Origin: Ifrita kowaldi
Taxonomy: Eukaryota; Chordata; Aves; Passeriformes; Cinclosomatidae
Direction: 5' to 3'
DNA: 64,000 nucleotides
Assembly: GCA_013398055.1 (NCBI GenBank)
Contig: VZRS01005499.1
Span: forward strand, 23,597 to 87,596
Below, in pieces: positions 23,932 to 35,900 of the stretch. The notes below the pieces were generated by a model. It was given only the letters and a program-made list of their open reading frames with translations. It had not been told where the DNA came from and searched no databases. The position numbers were made by a program, and so were the translations under genes. Positions within the stretch are counted from its first letter, which is position 1. The number at the start of each line of letters is the position of its first letter.

Positions 23932-26900
23932 CTGCGCGAGATGAACAGGGGACATTTAGTCATCACGCAGAGGCTGTTCAGAGGCACCAGCTGTCCTTCT
24001 CCTCGGTCTTCCAGCCAAAAAAGCATTAATAATAAGTCATTTGGTAACAAAACAGGTTAACGTGGGGTAAACTTTCCTGAGCCAGCAAAGGTGTGTGAGC
24101 ATTTGGAGGAGGCAGAGGAAAGAGCTGCCCAAATATTTGGCCCCAGGATTCACTTCTACTCTCAGCTCCTTTACTTTCTGCTGTTTGTGTTATGGGTAAG
24201 AGCCTGGGAGATGTTCTCATCCATGTGCAATCCACATGTGCATGGGGCTCACCCTGGGGAAGGATTTCCCTGGGATGAGGAGGACCCTTGTCTCTGCTGC
24301 ACCAAATCACACAGGTGCACCCTGAGAGCATCTGTTCTTGGGGGTGGATTTTCCTCCTCCAGAGGAGGAGACAGACAGCAGCCATTCCTGTCTGGGCAAA
24401 ATCTGGGGCTGCAGATGTACCTGGGGCTGCAGGTGAAGCAGCAACTCTGATCATCAAAGACCTTCAGATGGGGAATTAGGGACAAGCACCCTCCAAGCCC
24501 TGTGCAGCGGTAGAGCCTCGGGCTGAACTTGTCTGCTTGCAAGGAAGGGTGTAGACCCCCACAAAAAACCCCAGCCCCCTGTGCTCACCTCGCTGTTCAG
24601 GAAGCAGTAGAAGACAGAGACGAAGAAGCCCTGGAAGGAGACAAGCAGCAGAGTCACAGCCAACAGGTACCCCCAGGCCAGGAGCTTTGGAAGAGCCCTG
24701 GGGTTTGGGGACGTCTGGTTTTGGGGGGAGGCAGAAGGGGATGAGGCATCAGCCAGGATGGGCTCCTCCGCAACCCTTGGTCCTTGAGAGGACTGGGATA
24801 GAAGCCAGTGTGGAGGACCATTACCTGGAAGGACTCCAGAAAGGAGTTGAAGTAGATGAAGACTATCCTGGAGATCTCATCCTCCCCTGGGTTGACAAAG
24901 AACAGCATGTAGGTGATTCCCAGCAAGGGCAGCAGCACCAGTGTGGCCTTGACTGCTTTCCTAGGAAGAAAACAGGGATCTGAGCTGCTACAGTGCAGCC
25001 CTGGGCACAAGGACTCTGCCCATCCCACTCCCAGCACCAGCATAGCTTGGACTGGTCTGCTGGGACTTGAAAACCAGTGACTGGGGGAGGACGGAGCCAA
25101 GTTGGGCTGTTTTCCAGTGCAATTCCCCAGGGACTGGACTGGTTTGAGCACTGGGCCCCTGCTCTGCTTCTCCACCCGGAAAAGGGCAGTGGAGAGCAGA
25201 GGCCTGACCTTGAGCTGGCATGGAATGATTGCTTGGCTGATCTACAGCTCAGTTAAAAAGGACGTAAGGAGGGTATAATAATTCACACCCTTCAACATGG
25301 GTTTATGAAAACCTCATCTCAGGTAATTAATTTGATATCTTGATGAGGTTAAAAGTGCAGTTTGGGAAAAGTCATGGTGCTGATACAGAGTGTGGGAAGG
25401 ATTGGGGCTTGGCACCTCATTCCTTTGGATCAGGGGACAAGAACAATGCCAAGTCATTGCTTTTTGCTTAAAGATCCTGTTAATAGACAGATTCCAACAG
25501 TAGATGAACACAGGGAAGGTCATCCCTGGAGGGTATGAGCTGGGCAGGGAGGGGGTCTGGGACCTGTTTTGCATCTCTGACCTGGAGGAGAGAACAGTCC
25601 CTAACACAAATGGGCTGATGACATGAAGGAGCTGGAGGGAACCGAGGACAGGAGCTGGAAAACTGCAGTACAGCACATTCCCTGGTGTAGCTTCTCCAGG
25701 GGAGAGCCATGGCAGCAGGGGACACATCAGCTTTTTATCATCTAAGGTGAGCAGGAGCCTTCCAGGGCTCTCTCTTGCCTGGTTTAAGCAGGAGTGCACA
25801 GCTTATAACCTACCAAGTTCTCCATGTTTTCCTGTCCCACAGAATATTTCTGGGGAATGAAAATGTTCTCCTGGCCAAAGGGGATAAACCCTTCCAAAAT
25901 GAGGCATGTACTGCAAAACCAAAGGTCTGTCAAAATTGCTGACTGAGGCCAACCAGCCTTTTCCCAGAACCTTTATCTTTGCTTACCTCAAGCTGAACCC
26001 CTCATCCCTGTTCAATACACTGTGATGAGGAAAGCTGGCATTTCCCAATAATAGAACCAGAATTTTTCAGTTTTCAGCTGAAAAAGCCACCCTCCACCTC
26101 AAAACAGCTTCACTTGACCCAGCACACAGAGGGATTCCCCAATTCCTGCCCACAAAACGATCCAGACAGTGGCAATGATGAAGCCCAAAGTGTCTTCTGT
26201 TCCAGGTACTTTGGGAAGCTTCTCTGACCATGCACCTCTTATGTTGTCTGCAAAATATTCCCCAGCCCGCAAGGAAGGGTTAACTCTTCCTGCCTTGTGC
26301 TGTGGGAGTACTGTCTTCCTCTTTACATGGAGCTGTTGAGTTGGCATTGATTCATCATTCCTTCCTCAGCCTTTGCTTTTCTGTCAAGCAGTGATTTAAT
26401 TCTCACCTCAATGCCAGGATTTGCAGCTCCCAGCCTGGAGAACTCATCAGGCCCCATGACAACAGGCTTTTGCAAAGAGACTCACATCCCAAGGGTTCAC
26501 TTCAAAGGCAGAAACAGCCATCCACACTCTACATCGCAAGGCTCTCCCCGGCCAGGAGAACAACCCCAGATTTAATGACCCTGTGCCTCCAAAGAGCATT
26601 TGAGGTGCTCTTAGGTCTCTCCATGCTCCCATCCCCTTGCTGCCTGGCTAACGGGGCTGTTCCCATCCCCACTAATCACGGGGGAACCCAGTTCCTAGGC
26701 TGGCTTCCTGCAGGGTCGCTCATGCTCTTACCTGTACTGGATTGTCTCTGATGTGGTTGAAGCTCGAAGCTTCGTCATGAGGATTCGGACAATGTTGAAT
26801 AGAAAAATGAAGTTGATCTGGGAGGAACAGGGTCCCTGGTTAGTGTCTGCTCCCCCAGCATTTCCTCCCATTTCCTCAGCAATGGGGGAGCCAGGGGAAA

Positions 26901-29900
26901 TGGGAATGTTTCCTCTTGAACCTGATCTACTGCCTTCCATGCACCACGAGAGGATGTCTGCCTTGATTGTTTTTAGAACACTTGAACAATAAGGTTTAGG
27001 AGTTTGGTCAAGGGATCAGGGCATGCCAAGGGATTGCCAAGGAAGGACAAGCACTAGAGAAAGGGCTGAAGATAAAAAAAGTTGGAGGGACAGGAAGAAT
27101 CTAAGGTGGAGAGTGGCTGTCATCACAGCCAGGATCTGCCTGGCTGCTCTCCCAGCTGCTTAATTGCTAATGAGGGGATGAAAAGGCATCCCTGGAGCTG
27201 AGCAGAACTGAGAGGAATTAGCAGTGGCCAGGCCACCTGATGGGCTGGGAAATGGGAAGCAGGATCAATTATTCCGTCATGCTGGTGATTTTTACTCCCT
27301 TGAGTTTTCTCAGCATTGGGCAAGGAGGAAGGAACAGTTCTGGGGCTTTGTGCATGGCTTTCACCCTGCCAACAGAGGCTGGACCCCCAGCTTGTGACCT
27401 GCCACCTCTGCTCTTCTTTGTCCCTCCCCAAAGGACAAAGCCCCATCAAACTGTGTTCCATGTGACCCTTGGTTCAAGCATTGCTGCTCAGCTGGGGGCC
27501 AGGAACAGAGAGGTGGAATTGGGATCAGGGAATGGAGTCAAGGATCCCAGGCTTCTGCAAATGCTTGGCAAAGCATCCACCCACACCCAAACAGTGCCAG
27601 GGCAGGGATGGAGGGACCTACTGATGCATGTGGGAGTCTGCTGATGGGACATCCCTGTCAGAGTGAGGTCTCCAGGCTCCCTCTGCAGCCCATCCCAAGC
27701 CCAAAATTGCTCAAGGGGCAGTGCCGTTGTGGAGCAGCAGAACCAGCCCCAGCAGAGTGAAGCTAAAGGAGGGGCCGAGACCCTGTACAGGAGCAGCTGA
27801 GTCCCACCTGCACACAGAAGGACTCTGTATTCAGCATACAAGGTCACTTTGCTCTTACCAGAAGCACCAGGATCATGGGGCCTTGGTAAATGTAGTCAGT
27901 ATAAACTCCCGCTCGCTTCCCAAACCAGCACCTGCAAGGCAAGGACAAGTGGTGTCGGGGACAAGCGATGTCAGGGACAAGGAATGTCAGGGACAAGCCT
28001 GCCATGGGAGTGACCTGGATTGATTCCTGTCCTTGCACAGTCTCTGTAAAGTCACTGTCCGTGAGGTGAAAGCACTAAAACTCAAACTGCTGCAGCCATT
28101 GTGGAATATCTTCCCTGGGAACTCAGGAAAAGAGGGTGCATGTGGGCTTGTGGGAGAGTTTATGGGCCCTATATGGATGTGGGAACTGGCAGGACAAGCA
28201 GGGACACCCTCCTTGCAAAGGAGGTGACTGTCCCGCTCTGCTCTGCATGGGGGTGGCCTCACCTCACATCCTGGGGGCAGTTTTGGGCACAAGAATATAA
28301 GAAAGATCTAAAGCCATTAGAGACCATCCAAAGGAGGGACATGAAGATGGGGGAGGGTATGGAGGGGCTACACGAGGAGCAGCTGAGGTAATTTGGCTTG
28401 TTCAGCTGGAGCAGAGGACACTGAGGTCAGACCTCACCAGGGTCTGCAGCTCCTCCCCAGGGGCAGCTCCAATCTCCGCTCCCTGTGACAGGGACAGGAC
28501 CCAAGGAAATGGCCTGAAGTTGTGCCAAGGAGGTTTAGATTGGAGCATTTCCAGAGGGTGCTGGGCACTGCCCAGGCTCCCCAGGGAATGGTCCCGGCCC
28601 CGAGGCTGCCAGAGCTCCAGGAGCGTTTGGACAGCGCTGCCAGGGATGCCCAGGGTGGGGTTGTTGGGGTGTCTGGGCAGGGCCAGGGGTCAGACTCGAT
28701 GATCCTTGTGGGTTCCTTCCAGCTCAGGATATTCCATGATTCTCCAATCTCACACACACAGGTCCAGGTCAGCTCTGTTCCCAGCAAACCCTGCAGGAGC
28801 TCACTCAGGTGTATCCCTGTCCTGGGAACACCTTGTCAGGGTTGCTCAATTGGTGCCTGTGCGAGTAGCATGGGGCTTCTGAAGTCAGCAGGGAAAACTA
28901 CCTCTGGAAAACAGAACGAGCTGCCCTTCATCTCAATGGGCTCCTTTCAACTTCCCATTCTGGGATGAACTCTCAGGTACCTGTTAAGACCTTCATTAGC
29001 ACGTATCTGTGAAAATGGCTCAGGTGGGGGTAATTTAGATCTCTGCTGGTTAAATCGCAGCTCCTTTTAGCAAACCTATTGTAGGAGATCTGGTTTAATC
29101 TCTTTTCCCCCTCAAAAATCGCATTTGCCTTTTGAGGAGAAACAAGCAGGGGCAGGGCTGTAGGCAGGGCTTGTACTGCAGAGAGCTGAAAGGTGGGATA
29201 AAAGAAAGAATGGAAGAATATCATCCTTTTTTTCTTCCCTGACACAACTGATCCCTGAGGATTCAGGATAGAAAAAAGAATGGGGGAGAAGAGCAATCAG
29301 ACTCACTTCTCGTTGTCATAGTAGAGCTTCCCGATGGCCCAGGCGATGATGATGGGAAAGGGGATACCTGCAGGGGAACACACAGGTGAGTCTCAGGGGT
29401 GCAAGGTTGCCACAAAGCCACACCATAATGGGGTTTTCTCACACACCAACCACCCAGTGAGATGATGTGTCCGTGCATATCCCATCCGCCTGCTCCTGGC
29501 ACCCTTTTCACAGCTCTTTGTGTGCAAGAAGAACTGGAGCAGGGGATGGAGGGGGCATCACCCATCACTAAACCCTAGGTACCACTGGGTGAGGGGAAGC
29601 CTGGCACTCACACCAGCCGATGCAGATGAACATCCACTTGCGGAGCTTGTCCGTGGAGTAGGTGAGCACGATGGCAGTGTGTAGGTAGCAGCCCTCGCCG
29701 AACATCCAGAAAAAGTTGGTGACATGGAAGTAATTGTAAGCAGCAGTAACCAAGCGGCACCAAACCTGCCAGGAGACGTGGAGCCTGTCAAGCTTTGTGT
29801 CACAGTGGTGCAAACAATGCACAGAGCAGCCCAGATCCCGGCAGAGCAATCAAACCCATGTTTCTCATACACCTGGGCTGCCCACCAGCCACCAGCCAGC

Positions 29901-32900
29901 CTTATTTGCCCCCTGAAGTTGCTTTTGTAGCCACATCTTAGTGACTTCAAACTGAAAGAGAGTAGGTTTAGGGAAGAAATTCTTCCTTGTGAGGGTGGGG
30001 AGGCCCTGGCACAGGGTGCTCAGAGAAGCTGTGGCTGCCCCTGAATCCCTGGAAGTGTCCAAGGCCAGGCTGGCCAGGGCTTGGAGCCACCTGGGATAGT
30101 GAAAGTGTCCCTGCCCATGGCAGCGGGGTTGGAACTAAATGATCCTTAAGGTCCCTTCAGACCCAAACCACTTTGTGGTTCTGTGATCTCCAGGGTCCTC
30201 ACACCCCCCACCTGCTCAGGTCTGGACTCAGCCTGGCAGAGCTGCACCTACCACGTTGCTCTCGTGCACCTCTGGGTTCATGGTGAGCTGCACCACGAAC
30301 CACGTGGCATTGCGTAGGATGAAGGCTGTGATCAGGTTCCAGTGGATGATGTTCCTCAGGCACCGGATGCTCCTGGAGAAGGGTGGAACAAGGCACCATC
30401 AGAGCAGGGGGACTGGGGACAGTGCTGTTTGTGGAGCTGAGTGTCTCTGTTGGGACCCCAAGAGTGACCTGCTGGGATCATGCCTTGGGTGAGGTGGACA
30501 GGAAGAAGACCAGGAGGTGGAAGGCACCAAGGAGGACCTTCTGCCTCCATAACCAGGTGCTTTAAAAAAGCAGCAGAAGAAAAACAGCCCTGAGATAGGC
30601 AGGATCACTCCAGCCTGGGGAGCAGTGGCTGTGGGGGAGGAGATGGCAAAGCACAGGGGCTGGGTCCATCCCTGCCCGAGGTGATCTCGCAGGAACACGG
30701 CAGCAGGTTTGTCACTCACCGCAGGCGCATGAAGAGGACAAAGGCCACGAGGAGGGCCCCCAGCGAAACACAGTGGCCCAGGTAGTTGATGATGACGGCA
30801 ATGTGGTAGTGCAGCTTGCTCTTCCTCTGGCAGGGGGGGACATAGGCAGAGGGTCAGCAGCAGCCCCAGTACCAGCACAAACCCAACTCTGCCACCACAT
30901 CACCTCCAGCAGCTGCACCTCAAATTTTGAGCTCTTTTTCAGGAAATTGGAGCCCGCCCAGGGACAGGCCAGTGGGAATGGAAGGAGATGGGACTAATAT
31001 GGGAAGGAGAGGCACCAGCCTGGTTTCACTTATACCAGGGCAGCTCACAGGACAGCTCAGTGCTGGGACATCCCAACCCATCCTCTGCAGAAACCCTGCT
31101 ACAATTCAGCTGAGCTCACTGGAGTCTTATATCTCAGTTCATCCCACATTGCCCTGGGGGCAGCTGAGAGGCTGGGATGAATTTGGGCAGAGGGAAGGTG
31201 CGAGTGATAATTGAATTAATTGATCACTCCTGCTGTTAGACACTCATCCAACCTGTGATTTAGCAATTAAGCAAGTGAGAAAATCATTCCTGGCAAGATA
31301 TATCAGCATCTTAAATACCAGAGTTGATATCAACTGCAAATGAAAAACTCATATCTCTTCTCCTCTCCTTCAAGGGGTGGCTTGACGTACTCAGGGGCTT
31401 GTAATTCTTGATCCCCATTTTTTTATCTCTTTCAGCTTCCTAAATATCTCCATTATTTCATTGCTGGCACGGAAGGACGGGGTTTTAACTGAGTGCTGTG
31501 TGCTGTGTCAGGAGGGAGCTGCAGGAGAGTGACAGGGCTGATCTGTACCCAGAGGCCCTGGGGAGCTCCCACTGCCAACCCTCTTGGATTTTTAATGGAA
31601 ATGGAAACAGGCATGGCTTTATTTCTTATGAGGAATAAAAATGCAAATCAAGAAGGGAGTCATAATTGCCACATGCAACTTTATCACTGGGATGCTGCTG
31701 CATGCTCAGCGCTCAGCTCTCAGCTCCCAAGGGCTGCTCCTGGCCTGAATGCTGTTGCCTTTCAAAACTCCATCATCTGTCTCTCACCCTCCTGCCAAGA
31801 GCCCAGGGACTCCCCAGCTCCTACCTCTTCACTGAGGATCTCCTGGCACTGGGAGTAGTTGACACGTGCTGCCCAGCTCCCGTTAGCGAGGCATTCTCTG
31901 TACCCATTATCTGAAAGAGAGGATGCCCATCCAAGGGTTAACACAGCGTGGGATGGGCACAGGCATGTGACCTGACTGTCACTAATGCAGGGCACTGGCC
32001 AGTGGCATTTTCTGCTTTGAAGGCAGCTCAGCTACTGCCTTGGTCACAATTGCAGAACCAAAATCCTTGGAATATTTCAGAACTGCTCAAGAGCTTTGGG
32101 TCTGCACCAGCTCTGCCCTGGGCACTGGGGGACCCCAACACCTCCTCATCATGCACAGGGATGCAGCAGAAGCAGCACCAGTTAGACTCTTCTTCCCTTT
32201 CTCTCTGATGTTTGCTTGGGTGATCATGTGCCATCCCAGGGGCTTTCTTGCCTCCCAGCGAGGACAGTAGGTGGCAAGGCTAATTGGGAAGGAAAGGCCA
32301 CGGCGCCCCAGAGAGTCTGTGATTGGTGTCACCAGCAGGGTGATGCCAGCACTGGGGTGAGTCTTGGCTTCCATTAATGGGAGACCATGAACCTCGTCAG
32401 TGTGATGGGGTGGGAAGGGCTCACAGACAGGCTCAAGTCACAATTAATGCAGAGAGGCTCCTACAGCCACACAGGAGGCACCACAAAGCAGGAGCTGTGT
32501 CTGTGCCATCCTCCATGGCTGCAAGAATGTGCAGGATGAAAAAATTTATGTTTTTTGTGGGAAGCAAGGTGTTTCTTTCATCAAAACAGCACTTGGGTGG
32601 TCAGAAACTCAACCTAATGCTAGGAATGGCTTTGGGCACTTTTCATGTGCTGTTGCTTCATCCTCTGCTCCCAGCATGTCACTGGCAGTGACAGTGCAGC
32701 CACCTGTGCCAGGAGAGGACGAGGTTCAAAGTCCCCCAGTCCTTGCTCAGCTGGGGGCTTCAGACCCCTGTGCCACCTCCAAGGGCAAGGCAGGATCACT
32801 CCTTTGCCTTTGTGCCCAAGATGAGGACATCAGCCCTCTCCTCCTCCCAGGAGGACCTGCTTATAAAGCTGCTTCTCTGAACCGACCCTTCCTGAAACCT

Positions 32901-35900
32901 GGAGTCTGAGGCGCTGTTTTCTCTTTGGTTGGTGAGCTTTGTTGAGGTGTATTGTCACTTGTGTCCCAGAACCCTCACCCGCCGTGTCCCCAGCAGCGCT
33001 GCCCCTCTTACTGGTGGTGTTGTACCGCACACCATAGAAGTACTCGGGGCAGGGCCGAGCCACCAGCTGTCCCACCGCGCTCCGGGGCCAGCATGTGCCG
33101 ATCAGGTCCACTGAGGCGTTGCACTGGGGACCTGCAGGGGTGAAGGGGACAGGGTTATCAGAGGTCTATGGGCCACCATGGGCCACTTCCAGGCTGTTGA
33201 AAGGTCAGGATTTGCCTGGAGAGCTGGGGCTGCTGGATGAGCTGATAGGTCACCACGAGCTCAGCCCCCAGAAAACCCTCATGGCAGACACCACACGGGG
33301 GCTGTGCGAGACTCGCAAGGGCTGGTTGAGCCATCCTGCTGGTCCTGTCTAAACTACTGGGCTAAGCCCAGTTCTGGCACAAACCTGGTTTTAGACCTGG
33401 CTTCCAAGTCCACTTGGGGTTCCCTGGCTCTGGTCTCCCAGTCCTGCTCCTTCCTTCAGCCATGACTTTGTCATCCAGCCCCACAACAGGCAATAAGCCA
33501 GACTTGCTCTTCCTCAGTGGTGTGTCCAGTCTGGTTCTGAGCCTCTCCAAACATCTCACACCTCCTGGCTGCAAAATCTCTTTCCCAGCCATTCCTGTTG
33601 GTCTCTCCCAGTCTTTCCCGGGTAGAAAAATCCAAAGCTGCTGTTGCTATTTCAGATTTCAAGGATTTGTGTGCTTTTCCCAGCTACACAAGTGTGCTAA
33701 TGTAGGCATTAGGTAGGCCAGATTGCAGGCTTTTTTATGTATAGTTTGTGTATATTTAGAACAACATGTACTGTAGCTAAATATGTCCCTGCTCCATCTC
33801 ACAGTGAGGTCGGAAGCACAATGGCTGCAATATCCATATACTACAATCCAAGACAAGCAGCAAATGGGTGAGCAGGAGATGCTGGAAGGGGCAGAGTTCA
33901 GTCCAAACCACTCCTGGATACCAGAGATGTTTGTGCTGCTGGCACAGAGACAGAAATTGCCATTTCCTAAGACAAAACACCCCAATTCACAGCTCCTGGG
34001 TGTGAGAACACAATGTTTCGTCTCCCCCTGGATTCATGGTTGTTATTTGAATGCCTTTCCCAAAAATTCCTGTGGATGGAGCTGACTAAAGAGTGACCAA
34101 AGAAAAAAAGCAAAGTACTGTTGATGATGATGATGTAGGTTTTTATAGAGGAATATTTTTTCATTGATTATCTGAAAAATTGGCTCCTTGCTATTTTGCA
34201 ATGTTCTCAGAGAAAATTTTCAGGGCTTTCAGTGTCTTCTTTAAATATCTTAGCAAGGGAAAACAACTTCCAAGCATGTGAGCTGGGGAAGCATCAGAGC
34301 ACGGTGAGTGTTACCTTCTGCCTCCCATAGCTTGTAGGGAGAAATTAATTTTAACAATGACCTTTGCTTTTAGCTTTGCTAATGTGTAGGGTTGCTGTGG
34401 CAACCTTCCCTTTAAGTTAACTGTTTTAAGCCTGTATTTTGTAGGAAACAAGGTGCCTTTAATCATGTGAGTCTGTGTCTTTCTGCATCCATTTGAATTT
34501 ATAGAGCTCCTTCGTTGTTTTGACCAAAGTTTGACAGAGAAATAGAGGGTCCCAGTTAAAAGTTTTATGATAACATTCATCCATGTAAAGACAAAACAAC
34601 TAGTAATTACTTGAACTAAGGACAAAGTTAAATTGCAAGTGCTCTCCCTGTTAGCCAGCCAGGTGAGAAGCTGCATGAACGTCTGGAACAGGAAAGGCTT
34701 CACTTGGCACAATGCAGCACAGGAAAATGGGGCTTGCTCAGTGCTAATGCCCACGGCAGCTTCTGCAGCTATCACTACCCCTCCCGGGGACTGGTGGGGC
34801 TGAGCACAAACTCCATTTTCTCCGCATCCTCTTGTGCTTCAGTTTCCCTCCCGCATTCCAGGGGCTGTTCTGGGGGACGGACAGAGATTGCTCAGGGAGG
34901 ACAAACACGAAGAGTGAGGATGATACTCTCCACCAGTAAAGCAAACCCACAGCAAAGCCATTAATAACCAAACCCAAGAGAGACTTGTGGAAATGATGTG
35001 GCCAGACAGAGGTGCATCATTCTGTGATATGTCTGTTCAAGGCTGGATTTAATATCTCCACCTTTCTTCAAGGCACTTGGTGTGATGCTGCTTGGCACTC
35101 CCAACAGAGTACGACAGGATCCCACCAGACACCAAACCCAGTGGGTCCCACCAGTCCCACCAGAAGGAAGGTGCAGCAGCATCAGCAGGAGCTCAGCCCT
35201 CCTCGTCCCATGGGTCGGGGTGGTGCTGTGGAGTGACATTTGGGTCTGGGGCTGCAGTCAGATGAGGAGAGGCTCATCCAGGCTGTGGGATGCTCCTGGA
35301 CCTCTCCCTGTGCTTCACCCCTGTGCCGCCACCGGCAGCATTTGGAGCTCTGTCCCACCAGGTTTTAATCTAGTGGGTGGCTGTAATATTTTTCCCAGGC
35401 TCACACTGAGAAAGGCTTGATGAAGAAAAGCTGCAGAAAGCAGATGCTGCTGCTCTTTCTACTCTCTCCAGCACACAGAAAAGAGAAAAAAACCCCTCCT
35501 GATGGGAAAGGGATAAGTAAAGCAGTGAAGACAAAGAGTGTCATGAGGGCTGCAACATCCCCTTTGCCCAGCACAACTCTCTGCTCCAGCTCCTCCCCAG
35601 TGGCACCTGGCTCCCAGCATTTAGAGCAGTGTTTAGCATGGAAAGGATATGTATCAGTGTTAAATGCTTCCTGCCTGCTGGGCGGCCCATCTGTGTTTGC
35701 AGGGGGATTATTCTCCAGGTTCTGCACACGTGTGCTCTGGCTTCTCAGCTCCACTGGCTGCACAGGTTTGGTCTTTGCAGATTTATAGCAAGAAAGGTCA
35801 ATGAATTTCCTACCTGCACTCAATTCCCCTAATGTGGTTTCTTCCCACACAGAAACATGGTGTTTGGAGGAGGAAGGAGCAGGCCCTACTTTGAGACAGG

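Larger units (their letters stand above)
27932..29306 (-). other. CRHR1 intron 8
   Basis: 1,375 bp. It holds the 16-bp tandem repeat at 27943-27997 next to the exon 9 acceptor and a CR1 3' end on the opposite strand (28229-28747). The rest is unremarkable. Confidence 0.85.

Noticed and set aside
23064..24050. 328-codon minus-strand open frame
   Set aside because: It overlaps CRHR1 exon 13 in a different frame and extends through the exon 13 acceptor; the true frame ends in STAV.
27943..27997. Direct repeats considered as a CRISPR-like array
   Set aside because: Units are 16 bp without spacers and lie in a vertebrate intron.
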